Below, one piece after another: positions 1 to 7,901 of a stretch of DNA of 50,535 nucleotides. This DNA comes from Desulfosarcina sp. Lineage in GTDB: Bacteria > Desulfobacterota > Desulfobacteria > Desulfobacterales > Desulfosarcinaceae. A program made the position numbers and the translations under genes. Below the pieces are notes generated by a model that saw only the letters and a list, made by a program, of their open reading frames with translations, ran no database searches and was not told the origin of the DNA. How positions within the stretch are numbered: position 1 is the stretch's first letter; the number at the start of each line of letters is the position of its first letter. Location of the stretch: positions 1 to 50,535 of the forward strand of contig JABZFO010000064.1 in NCBI GenBank assembly GCA_014237405.1, written 5' to 3'.

Positions 1-1
1 A

Positions 2-61
2 TCCTATGAATTAGTTTCGCTCGATGAGAACAATGACATCGGTTCAAGATTGGCTGCTTAA
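2..61 (+). CDS. 3' end of an upstream gene (partial)
   Basis: An open frame runs in from the left edge and stops at the TAA at 59-61. It encodes about 19 residues ending DENNDIGSRLAA. The other two plus frames contain stops in this stretch. The fragment is too short to assign a family. It leaves about 68 AT-rich bases before mqnP, which probably hold the promoter or leader of the menaquinone operon. Whether this is a real gene end is uncertain. Confidence 0.35.
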   Translation, partial: SYELVSLDENNDIGSRLAA

Positions 62-129
62 GCACAGCTAATGCCAAATTCTTATTTTTCAAAGAACTAT
101 TTTTCGAAAACTCAAGCATATAGATAGCC

Positions 130-972
130 ATGAAACTTGAGTCCACCTTGAAAAACATCTTGAACTTCACCAAGATCGAACACACCGCTTTCAGCTTGCC
201 GCTGATTTTCACCGGTGCCTGGCTGGGGGCCGGGAATCGTTTCCCATCCATCACGGTGATGCTGCTGATCGTTGTCGCCGCTGTTGGCGCCCGTATTTTC
301 GGCATGGCCATGAACCGGGTGTTCGATCGGCACATCGACCGGCTGAATCCGCGCACCGCCGGTCGAGAGCTGCCTGCCGGCAAAATGACGTTATCGATGG
401 CCCTGGCCATCGCTTTCACCGGACTGGTGGTCTACCTGCTGGCCTGCGGGGCCCTGGATGGATGGTGCCTGATCCTGTCGCCAATCCCCCTGGTACCGCT
501 TTTGGGATACTCGCTGCTTAAACGGTTTACCCCTTTTTGCCATTTTGGCGTCGGCCTTTGCCTGGCTTTGGCGCCTTTAGGGGCCTATGTGGCTGCCGCC
601 GGGTATCCGCGGTTTTCAGGAGCAGTGATTCTTTTTTCCGGCTTTGTTTTCTGCTGGATGAGCGGGGCGGACATCATCTATGCACTCATGGATATTGACC
701 ACGATCGTGAGCACAACATCCACAGTCTGCCGGCCCGGCTGGGAGCCGATGGCGCCCTCCGGGTGGCGGGCGGAGTTCACCTGATGGCATGGGGCATTCT
801 GGTGGCCGTGGTTCAGACGGTGGGCGGCGGCCTGGTAGCCTGGATGGCACTGGTTACGGCGGCCATTTTCTTTGGGTTGATGTATGTGCCTGCCATACCC
901 GTGCCCAAACGGTTTTTCCCCATTTCCACCCTCGCCGGCATTGCCGGTGCCCTAGCCCCCATTATCTCATGA
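130..972 (+). CDS. mqnP: UbiA-family prenyltransferase of the futalosine menaquinone pathway (MqnP-like)
   Basis: An integral membrane aromatic prenyltransferase of 280 aa, the usual length. Expected role: attaching the polyprenyl tail to the naphthoate ring precursor during menaquinone synthesis. The first aspartate-rich motif is visible as NRVFDRHIDRLNPRT near residues 62-76, and the second as DIDHDREHNIHSLP near 193-206, the two Mg-diphosphate binding sites of UbiA enzymes. Most of the rest is hydrophobic helices. The gene is first of six consecutive genes (mqnP-ubiX-ubiD-mqnE-mqnA-mqnC), which argues for menaquinone rather than ubiquinone. The ATG at 130 follows an AT-rich leader without a strong Shine-Dalgarno. 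Confidence 0.9.
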   Translation: MKLESTLKNILNFTKIEHTAFSLPLIFTGAWLGAGNRFPSITVMLLIVVAAVGARIFGMAMNRVFDRHIDRLNPRTAGRELPAGKMTLSMALAIAFTGLVVYLLACGALDGWCLILSPIPLVPLLGYSLLKRFTPFCHFGVGLCLALAPLGAYVAAAGYPRFSGAVILFSGFVFCWMSGADIIYALMDIDHDREHNIHSLPARLGADGALRVAGGVHLMAWGILVAVVQTVGGGLVAWMALVTAAIFFGLMYVPAIPVPKRFFPISTLAGIAGALAPIIS

Positions 973-998
973 ACCGGGGAAGCGAGCGGAGCGATAAG

Positions 999-1577
999 AT
1001 GGCCAAAGCGGAAACCACCCATCTGATTCTCGGGATCACCGGTGCTTCGGGCATCCACGGCGCCCGGCTGCTGGTGGAAAAATCCCCGTGGCCGGTGGAC
1101 CTGGTGGCCAGCCGGTGGGGCCGGGACGTCGCTGGCACCGAATGCGGCGGCATCGAATCCATTGAAGCCCGGGCGGCCCGGGTATTCACGCCCGATGATC
1201 TCTATGCGCCCTTGTCGTCGGGGTCGGTACCGGCCGTGGGGATGGTGGTGCTGCCCTGCTCGGCGCACACCCTGGCCCAGATTGCCGCGGGACTGGGCGA
1301 CAGCCTGATCACCCGGGCGGCCCATTGCCAGCTCAAGGAGCGGCGCCCACTGATTCTCTGCTTGCGGGAATCGCCGTTAACCCTGATCGATCTTGAAAAT
1401 GCCCGTCGGGTCGCTGCGGCCGGAGCCGTCATCATGCCCATGAGCCCGCCCTTTTTCATGTTTGCCGGCACCGATCCGAAAGCAGTGTCCATGGATGATC
1501 TGCTTGATACTTTCGTGGATCGGGTGCTTGCTCTGCTGGGCCGGAACCCTGCCCGAACCTGGGAGGATATCCGTTGA
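999..1577 (+). CDS. ubiX: UbiX-family flavin prenyltransferase (MqnQ-like)
   Basis: A 192-aa flavoprotein that would make prenylated FMN, the cofactor of the UbiD-type decarboxylase encoded next. The N-terminal GITGASG motif is the FMN-binding loop, and the SSGS and LKERRPLIL...RESPL segments are typical of UbiX/Pad1. I chose ATG 999 because GGAG lies seven bases upstream. An in-frame ATG at 969 would overlap the mqnP stop as ATGA but has no ribosome binding site. The 3' end overlaps the TTG start of the decarboxylase by four bases, so the two are probably translationally coupled. Confidence 0.88.
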   Translation: MAKAETTHLILGITGASGIHGARLLVEKSPWPVDLVASRWGRDVAGTECGGIESIEARAARVFTPDDLYAPLSSGSVPAVGMVVLPCSAHTLAQIAAGLGDSLITRAAHCQLKERRPLILCLRESPLTLIDLENARRVAAAGAVIMPMSPPFFMFAGTDPKAVSMDDLLDTFVDRVLALLGRNPARTWEDIR

Positions 1578-3349
1578 GTTTCGTCGATCTACGCGCCTTT
1601 CTGGCCCATTTGGAACAAACCGGCGATCTGGCCCGCATCCGCGTTTCCGTGGATCCCAACCAGGAGATGACCATCATCCAGCACCGGGTGATGGCCGCCA
1701 AGGGGCCGGCCCTGCTCTTTGAAAACGTCGTGGATTCCCCCTACCGCGTCGTTACCAACCTGTTCGGCACCCGCCGGCGAACGGATCTGGCCTTCGGTGG
1801 CGATCCGGCAGCGCTGGGCCAGCGGGTGTACCGGCTCTCCAGAATCCTGATGCCGCCGGGTATCAAGGGCATCATCAAGGCTCGCCGTGATCTGCTGGCC
1901 CTTTCCACGGCACGCATGCGAAAGGTGGGAAACGGACCGATCCTGGAAACCGTTTCCCACTCTCCCGATCTGAATCGACTGCCGGTACTTACCTGCTGGC
2001 CCGATGACGGTGGACCCTTTTTCACCCTGCCCTTGGTACACACCACGGACCCGGACAACGGCACGGGCAACTTGGGCATATACCGGCTGCAGCGGTTCGA
2101 TGGCCGCAGCACCGGCATGCACTGGCAGATCGAAAAGGGCGGTGGGTTCCACTTTCACAGGGCCGCCACCATGAACCGGCCCCTACCGGTGAGCGTGGTT
2201 CTGGGCGGGCCGCCGGCACTGATCGCCGCGGCGGTGGCACCGCTGCCCGAAGGTATCGACGAACGTCTGCTGGCTGCCTACATGATGAACCGGCCGCTTG
2301 ACGTGATTGCCCGCAAGACCACCGGCCACCGGATTCCTGCCCGTGCCGAATTCGTGCTGGAGGGTACGGTGATCCCCGGCGATATTCAATGGGAAGGGCC
2401 GTTCGGCGATCACTTCGGCCATTACTCCCATGCCGCCGATTACCCGGTGTTCAGGGTTCGGCGGATACTGGCGCGAAAGGATGCCATCTACCCGGCCACG
2501 GTGGTGGGCAAGCCGGTGCAGGAAGATTTCTACTTGGGCGAGGCCCTGCAGGAGATGACCCTGCCGCTACTGAAAATGATCCGGCCGGCGGTTACCGATC
2601 TGTGGGCTTACCCGGAAACAGGCTTTCATGCTCTGGCGGTGATGTCGGTTAACGAGCGCTATCCTAAAGAGGCCCTCAAACACACCCTGGGTATGCTGGG
2701 AGAGGGACAGGTCTCCCTGACCAAGGTGATGATCACCGTGGACCACCGGGTGAATGTGCGGGATATGGCGGAGGTGAGCCGGGCCTTGTGGCGGCATTTG
2801 GATGCCACGACCGGCATTCACCTGATCGCCCCCACGGCCCAGGACACCCTGGATTTCACGGGGCCGGCCATGAACACCGGCAGCCGGTTGATCCTCATGG
2901 CCACCGACAGCAAGCCCCTTCGCCGCAAAACACCCGGGCATGTTCCCGAGCCCGGTGATCTGCACCCGGATGTGCGGGGCACGGCGGCCTTGGGGCCGGC
3001 CTTTTTAATGGTTCAGGTCAAGGATACCTGCCGGGATATGGAACCCGTTCGCCAGGCGCTGATCCGCCATGCGTCAGCCAGGGATTACCTGTTTCACATC
3101 ATCGTATCGGAAGATGTCCCGTTAAACGACCGGACCCTGATGCTCTGGGGCTGGTTTACCCGTTTCGATCCCTTGGCGGATCTTTATCCGGCCGGCCGGA
3201 CCGTTGCCGGCAACCGGCTGATTTTTGATTTCCCCATTGCCATTGACGCCCGTTGGAAAACAGGGTATCCCAGGCCCGTTGAATTTGATCCGGACGTGGA
3301 AAAACGGGTGGACCGGATGTGGAAGACGCTTGGCCTGTCTGATCGCTGA
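1574..3349 (+). CDS. mqnL: UbiD-family decarboxylase for menaquinone synthesis (MqnL-like)
   Basis: A 591-aa UbiD-family (de)carboxylase that depends on prenylated FMN, expected to remove the ring carboxylate in the late futalosine pathway. Family features include the N-terminal segment (FVDLRAFLAHLEQTGDL), the central PEGIDER and EGPFGDHFGHYS blocks, and the C-terminal DFPIAIDARWK. The start is TTG at 1574, overlapping the ubiX stop, with GGGAGG at 1561-1566 as ribosome binding site. Being coupled to the gene for its cofactor synthase supports the assignment. UbiD proteins also act on other aromatic acids, but the neighbours point to menaquinone. Confidence 0.88.
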   Translation: MSFVDLRAFLAHLEQTGDLARIRVSVDPNQEMTIIQHRVMAAKGPALLFENVVDSPYRVVTNLFGTRRRTDLAFGGDPAALGQRVYRLSRILMPPGIKGIIKARRDLLALSTARMRKVGNGPILETVSHSPDLNRLPVLTCWPDDGGPFFTLPLVHTTDPDNGTGNLGIYRLQRFDGRSTGMHWQIEKGGGFHFHRAATMNRPLPVSVVLGGPPALIAAAVAPLPEGIDERLLAAYMMNRPLDVIARKTTGHRIPARAEFVLEGTVIPGDIQWEGPFGDHFGHYSHAADYPVFRVRRILARKDAIYPATVVGKPVQEDFYLGEALQEMTLPLLKMIRPAVTDLWAYPETGFHALAVMSVNERYPKEALKHTLGMLGEGQVSLTKVMITVDHRVNVRDMAEVSRALWRHLDATTGIHLIAPTAQDTLDFTGPAMNTGSRLILMATDSKPLRRKTPGHVPEPGDLHPDVRGTAALGPAFLMVQVKDTCRDMEPVRQALIRHASARDYLFHIIVSEDVPLNDRTLMLWGWFTRFDPLADLYPAGRTVAGNRLIFDFPIAIDARWKTGYPRPVEFDPDVEKRVDRMWKTLGLSDR

Positions 3350-3419
3350 GCATTAAATGGATGGCCGTTGAAAGGGCTGCTTGCTGCCCAGTGTCTATCC
3401 AGAATAGGAACCATTTGCC

Positions 3420-4502
3420 ATGGGCAATGATATGTTTGACCGGGCGCTGGAAAAAGGAGCCCGCTGTGAGCGGCTCTCCCGGGAAGAAGCCTACTGCCTG
3501 GCCGAAGCCATTACCCCGGACCGCCTTCACCGACTGGGCGTGGCGACGCTGGCCAACCGTCAACAGCGGTTTGGCCGGCAGGCCACGTACGTGTTCAACC
3601 TGCAGATCAACCCCACGAACATTTGCGGCAGCGGATGCACCTTCTGCAACTACGCGGCCTCCAAAAATGCCCCTCATGCCTATGTGCTGGAGGAACCGGA
3701 GATCTTCGAAAAGGTGGAACGGCTGATCCCCACCGAAGTGCATATCGTCGGCGGACTGAACCAGATCTGGCCCTATCAAAGGAACCTGGAACTGGTCAGA
3801 TCCCTGCGATCCCGGTTTCCGGACCTGCACATTAAATCCTATACGGCGGTGGAGATCGATTATTTCGCAAAAACCGCCGGTCTGTCCGAATCAACGGTGC
3901 TGGATCAGCTCAAGGAAGCCGGCATGGACGCCATGCCCGGCGGCGGTGCGGAGATTTTCTCCGACCGGCTCTACCGGCAGCACTGGAAAAACAAGACCAG
4001 CCCCGACGGCTGGGTACGCATTCACCAACTGGCCCACAGCAAGGGGATTTCCACCAACGCCACCATGCTTTTCGGGTTCGGCGACTCCTGGGACGAGCGC
4101 ATCGAACACCTGCTGATTTTAAGACGGACCCAGGATCAATCCGGCGGGTTTTCCTGTTTTATCCCGCTTCCCTTTCAGCCGGGTAAAGGCAATTTTATCG
4201 AAAAAGGGCCCACCCCCCTGGAAACCCTTACCGTGCTGGCCATCTCACGGCTGGTACTGGACAATATCCCCCATTTGAAATCATACTGGCCCATGACCGG
4301 TTTGGAAACCGGGGCGGCCGGATTGAGTTGGGGGGCTGACGACATGGACGGCACCATCTGCGAGGAGAAAATCGCCCACCTGGCCGGCGCAGCCACGCCG
4401 GTGGGCATGGCCCGGGCCAAGATGGTGGAGACTATCAACACGGCCGGATTTACGTCCGTGGAGCGGGACGGCAAGTTCTCACCCCAGGGAGTACCCGCAT
4501 GA
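3420..4502 (+). CDS. mqnE: Aminodeoxyfutalosine synthase (radical SAM, MqnE)
   Basis: A radical SAM enzyme of 360 aa that joins SAM-derived 5'-deoxyadenosine to 3-[(1-carboxyvinyl)oxy]benzoate, giving aminodeoxyfutalosine. The [4Fe-4S] cluster motif is CGSGCTFC (C-x3-C-x2-C) near residues 70-77. HIVGGLN, IKSYTAVEIDYF and MPGGGAEIF are characteristic of the MqnE branch and separate it from MqnC. It follows the decarboxylase after 70 bases and overlaps mqnA by four (ATGA). ATG 3420 is preceded by a modest GGAA; an in-frame ATG at 3432 is the alternative. Confidence 0.92.
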   Translation: MGNDMFDRALEKGARCERLSREEAYCLAEAITPDRLHRLGVATLANRQQRFGRQATYVFNLQINPTNICGSGCTFCNYAASKNAPHAYVLEEPEIFEKVERLIPTEVHIVGGLNQIWPYQRNLELVRSLRSRFPDLHIKSYTAVEIDYFAKTAGLSESTVLDQLKEAGMDAMPGGGAEIFSDRLYRQHWKNKTSPDGWVRIHQLAHSKGISTNATMLFGFGDSWDERIEHLLILRRTQDQSGGFSCFIPLPFQPGKGNFIEKGPTPLETLTVLAISRLVLDNIPHLKSYWPMTGLETGAAGLSWGADDMDGTICEEKIAHLAGAATPVGMARAKMVETINTAGFTSVERDGKFSPQGVPA

Positions 4503-5287
4503 GTGTCCCGGTGGCCATGATTCCCTACACCAATATGGCCCCCTACCGCCAATTGGGTGCACCCCATGGATGCCATTTCGTCCCGCTGGTGCCCAAAGCC
4601 AGCATCGGGGCCTTGATAACGGGAAGGGTGGTTGCTGCGGCCGTTCCGGTCGGGGGACTGGTTCGGCTGGGGGGGGTGGTGGAAACGGTGGGTCGTTTCG
4701 GCATTGCCGCAAAAGGGCCATCCATGAGCGTGCTTTTTTTCTCACGCGTCCCCTTTGAAGAGATGCATGAACCGAAAACCCTTCGGGTAACCATTGAATC
4801 GGCTTCCAGCGTTCGGCTGCTCTATCTGCTTCTGGGGCGAACCCTCGGTTTCGATCGGCTGCCACGCCTTGTTCCCGATGGCCGGAATCCGGACGGTGAG
4901 CTGTTGATCGGTGATCGCGCCTTGATCCAAGGCGTGGTGACAAGGGCTGACGATACGTTCCCCCATGTGACCGATCTTTCAAAAAAGTGGTTCGATATCT
5001 ATGGTCTTCCTTTTGTCTTCGCCCGATGGGTGGTGAGAAATGACGCCGCAGAACCGGTAAAAAAGGCCATTGTCCGGTGGCTAGATGCATTTCGGGAGAA
5101 AGAGCCGCTGCTCGTGGCACAGGCCATCCCCGAAGCGGCGGGCACGTTAGATCTCTCCCCTGATCTGCTTCAACGCTATTTTCGCGTAATTCGGCGGTGC
5201 CTGGACGACAGCGATGTTCAGGGGCAGCAGCGGTTTTTCCAGGAATTCGAACAGTTCGGCAGGGCGCCGCTTTTTCAAAACGCCTGA
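4499..5287 (+). CDS. mqnA: Chorismate dehydratase (MqnA)
   Basis: A 262-aa protein with a periplasmic-binding-protein-like fold that dehydrates chorismate to 3-[(1-carboxyvinyl)oxy]benzoate, the first committed step of the futalosine pathway and the source of the MqnE substrate. The N-terminal YTNMAPYRQLG, the internal SSVRLLYLLL and the GLPFVFARWVV motif fit the MqnA/MqnD family. Placement between mqnE and mqnC and the length favour MqnA over MqnD. It starts in the mqnE stop codon (ATGA). The protein is intact over its whole length. Confidence 0.88.
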   Translation: MSVPVAMIPYTNMAPYRQLGAPHGCHFVPLVPKASIGALITGRVVAAAVPVGGLVRLGGVVETVGRFGIAAKGPSMSVLFFSRVPFEEMHEPKTLRVTIESASSVRLLYLLLGRTLGFDRLPRLVPDGRNPDGELLIGDRALIQGVVTRADDTFPHVTDLSKKWFDIYGLPFVFARWVVRNDAAEPVKKAIVRWLDAFREKEPLLVAQAIPEAAGTLDLSPDLLQRYFRVIRRCLDDSDVQGQQRFFQEFEQFGRAPLFQNA

Positions 5288-5296
5288 TGAGGTGAC

Positions 5297-6313
5297 ATGA
5301 CAGCACTATCCGCATCCGAGAAAAAACAGCGATACGATCGACGTCAGGCGTTGGAGCTGCTTGCTGACCTGCCGATGGGACAGTTGATGAACCTGGCCCA
5401 TCAGGAGCGGGTCCGGCGGTTTCCAGAGGGCATGGTCACCTTCGTGGTGGACACCAACCCTAACTACACCAATGTTTGTGTCACCGGCTGTGCCTTTTGT
5501 GCCTTTTACCGAAAGCGCCATGATACGGACGCGTATCTGCTCAGCTGGCAGGCCTACATCGAGGCCATCCGCAGCGCCTGTCCGCATGTGCACATCCATC
5601 CATTCAGTCCGGCGGAGATTGCCTTCATGGCCGGTCAGGAGACGTGTTCCGTTTCCGAGGTGCTGAAGACGCTGTGGAATACCGGTATCCGGACCATCCC
5701 CGGCGGCGGTGCGGAAATTCTCACCGAGCCGGTCCGGAGGATTATCGCTCCCCGTAAAGCCACCACCGACCAGTGGCTCGACGTCTGCGAAAAGGCCCAC
5801 CGCATCGGATTCAAAACCACCGCCACCATGATGTTCGGCCATGTGGAAACCGATGAAGACATCATTGACCATCTCCTCCGACTGCGAGAACTTCAGGATT
5901 TTACCTCTGGGTTTACCAGCTTTATCCCATGGTCCTTCAAACCGGGCCGGACACCGCTGGCCCAACAGGTGAAACATCCCGCCCACCCGGCCAGATACGT
6001 GCGGATCATCGCTGTGGCCCGGCTGGTGCTGGATAATTTCCCACACATCCAGTCATCCTGGTTTTCGGAAAACATTTCTGCCGGGCAACTGGGGCTTCTG
6101 GCCGGGGCAGATGATTTTGGCGGGGTGCTGGTGGAAGAGCATGTCCACAAAGAAGCCGGCCACGACCGACAGGCCACCGTGGACAATGTCGTCACCATCA
6201 TCCGGCGGGCCGGTTTTATACCGGCAAGACGGGATTCCCATTACCGGATTCAGGAAACCTTCGCTCCGCCGGCGCCGGCCGGCGCCAACTGCTTGTCAGT
6301 ATCTGAGGCTTGA
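5297..6313 (+). CDS. mqnC: Cyclic dehypoxanthinylfutalosine synthase (radical SAM, MqnC)
   Basis: A radical SAM cyclase of 338 aa that forms the naphthoate ring by cyclising dehypoxanthine futalosine. The cluster motif CVTGCAFCAFYR near residues 61-72 is diagnostic for MqnC, and IPGGGAEIL and FTSFIPWSFKPG follow. GAGGTG gives the ribosome binding site nine bases after mqnA. The gene ends the operon and overlaps the convergent hydrolase gene on the other strand by 18 bp (6296-6313), which is tight. No mqnB (futalosine hydrolase) or mqnD lies nearby; a general MTA/SAH nucleosidase elsewhere may replace mqnB. Confidence 0.92.
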   Translation: MTALSASEKKQRYDRRQALELLADLPMGQLMNLAHQERVRRFPEGMVTFVVDTNPNYTNVCVTGCAFCAFYRKRHDTDAYLLSWQAYIEAIRSACPHVHIHPFSPAEIAFMAGQETCSVSEVLKTLWNTGIRTIPGGGAEILTEPVRRIIAPRKATTDQWLDVCEKAHRIGFKTTATMMFGHVETDEDIIDHLLRLRELQDFTSGFTSFIPWSFKPGRTPLAQQVKHPAHPARYVRIIAVARLVLDNFPHIQSSWFSENISAGQLGLLAGADDFGGVLVEEHVHKEAGHDRQATVDNVVTIIRRAGFIPARRDSHYRIQETFAPPAPAGANCLSVSEA

Positions 6314-7318
6314 CGGCTGCCCGCTAAAGGCTTTTTCCGCTTCCGCTTCAAGCATGTCGGGACAGTCCGAATAGCGGGGAGAGTAGTGAAACAGGCTGTA
6401 CTGCTTCACCCGGCAGGACAGGGCGAGTTCACCGGCCTGACGGGCTGTGAGGTGGTGCTTCTTTCTGGCAATTTCCCGGTCAATGTGAGAAAACGCCGCT
6501 TCCACAAACAGATGGTCCGCACCATCGGCAAGCGCAATAATTTTCTTCATGTTTTCAGGAGTGCCGGCCGCATCGGCAATGTACGCCAGACGCTGACCCG
6601 GCGAAATGCGCGCGATGGCCTTTTTCAGTTCTCCTAAAGACAGGGTTAACGCTGCCTCTCCATCTTCCGGCGTTGGGATCTCAAGCGTCGTGCCCGGATC
6701 GGCATCGCCGTAAAGCATGGCCTTGAACCGGTTCAACCAGGGGCCTGGTGGCAACCTCAGCCGGTCCAGCGCTTCTTTGATGATGTTGATGTGAAACCGT
6801 TCATCCAGGGCAAATGCCAGGACTGGTGTCCCGTGGTCGAGATGGACGGCCCGTACCGTCAGGGCCGGCTCGCTTAAAACAACGCCGGCAAAGGGAATTA
6901 CCCGGACCTTGTCATCGGCTAAAAAGCCGTTTCGGCATGGGTAGCGGCAGCACAGGGCCCGGTCAGGGTGCAGCTCGGTGGCATGCAGGGTGAACCGGTT
7001 TTGGTAATTTTCCACCAGGTTCCAGCAGTAGCCGGACAGTTTGCCCGACAGGTTTGCCAGAAAACCCTGGGGCCCGTACAGGAAGAGATCCTTGTCCCGA
7101 CCCAGCAAAAGGCGGAGCACGCGGTCGAATCCCGCAAAGTGGTCCATGTGGGTGTGGGTGACGAAGATGTGGGTGACTTTAAGAATATCGCGGGCGGCCA
7201 GGGCGGCGATATCGCCCAGATCGAAGAGCAGTGCCCGGTTTTCGTGGCGGAAGAGCACAAACAGGGCCGGATCGTCAAAGGGGCCGTTGACCAGTCGCGG
7301 TAGGAAGCTTGGGCCCAT
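6296..7318 (-). CDS. Metallo-beta-lactamase-fold hydrolase, RNase Z-like
   Basis: A 340-aa metal-dependent hydrolase of the metallo-beta-lactamase superfamily. The zinc-binding motif THTHMDH sits near residues 54-60. Further metal ligands are probably in VHLDHGTP, YIADAA and the C-terminal FHYSPRY. This layout resembles tRNA 3'-processing RNase Z, but the N-terminus differs from well-studied forms, so the substrate is not certain. I chose ATG 7318, eight bases after the stop of the upstream 139-aa gene; an ATG at 7363 would overlap that gene. The two are probably co-transcribed. The 3' end overlaps mqnC tail to tail. Confidence 0.75.
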   Translation of the reverse strand: MGPSFLPRLVNGPFDDPALFVLFRHENRALLFDLGDIAALAARDILKVTHIFVTHTHMDHFAGFDRVLRLLLGRDKDLFLYGPQGFLANLSGKLSGYCWNLVENYQNRFTLHATELHPDRALCCRYPCRNGFLADDKVRVIPFAGVVLSEPALTVRAVHLDHGTPVLAFALDERFHINIIKEALDRLRLPPGPWLNRFKAMLYGDADPGTTLEIPTPEDGEAALTLSLGELKKAIARISPGQRLAYIADAAGTPENMKKIIALADGADHLFVEAAFSHIDREIARKKHHLTARQAGELALSCRVKQYSLFHYSPRYSDCPDMLEAEAEKAFSGQPSSLRY

Positions 7319-7326
7319 GGAACGGC

Positions 7327-7746
7327 TCAGGCCAGGAGCCTGGCAACCTGCTTGTGGATGCACAGATAAATGTCCGCATCCGATCCAAAGATGTCTACCA
7401 CGGATTTATGGTTGATCAACTTTTCAATAACGAAGGCGGTGAGGTAGAGGCTTACCACGTTGGGCTGCTGGACCAGGTTCCGAAATGGCGCAATCTGGTA
7501 GTCCACATCAAACTCATCGGCGTGGGAAAGGGTTTCCAGGCACTGGGTGATCTGTTCCTCCAGGGCGTTCTTACTGGTGGTCTCCACCAGGTGCTCTTCC
7601 ACCAGTTTCATGGCAATGGGGTTGGCGAACCTGGCCGGATTCTCCCTCACCGTGCTGATGGCAACCCGCCGAGCATGCTCTTTGGAGGACTCTATTCTAG
7701 ACAGAATGCTGGATTCGCGGTTGCTGGGTCTGAACACTTTTGCCAT
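7327..7746 (-). CDS. Conserved-looking hypothetical protein, 139 aa
   Basis: Family not recognised. The protein is soluble, with a basic N-terminus and mainly helical composition. It has no cysteine pairs, signal peptide or membrane span. AGGTGA upstream of ATG 7746 is a good ribosome binding site. It lies between recJ (155 bp upstream on the same strand) and the hydrolase gene (8 bp downstream), so it is probably in one transcript with at least the hydrolase. Normal codon use and the tight spacing suggest a real gene. An RNA or nucleotide role would be only a guess from its neighbours. Confidence 0.7.
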   Translation of the reverse strand: MAKVFRPSNRESSILSRIESSKEHARRVAISTVRENPARFANPIAMKLVEEHLVETTSKNALEEQITQCLETLSHADEFDVDYQIAPFRNLVQQPNVVSLYLTAFVIEKLINHKSVVDIFGSDADIYLCIHKQVARLLA

Positions 7747-7901
7747 GGATGGTCACCTGTTGTTAATGGATTCGTCACACGCCTTCTTACTGATTCTTTA
7801 TAAAGATGTCCGGGCCATTGCAAGCAAAAAAAAAGTAAAGTGCCAATTTAAAAATCGATCCCAAGGGGTTGCGGACAAAGGATTACAACAGGAAACAAGC
7901 A

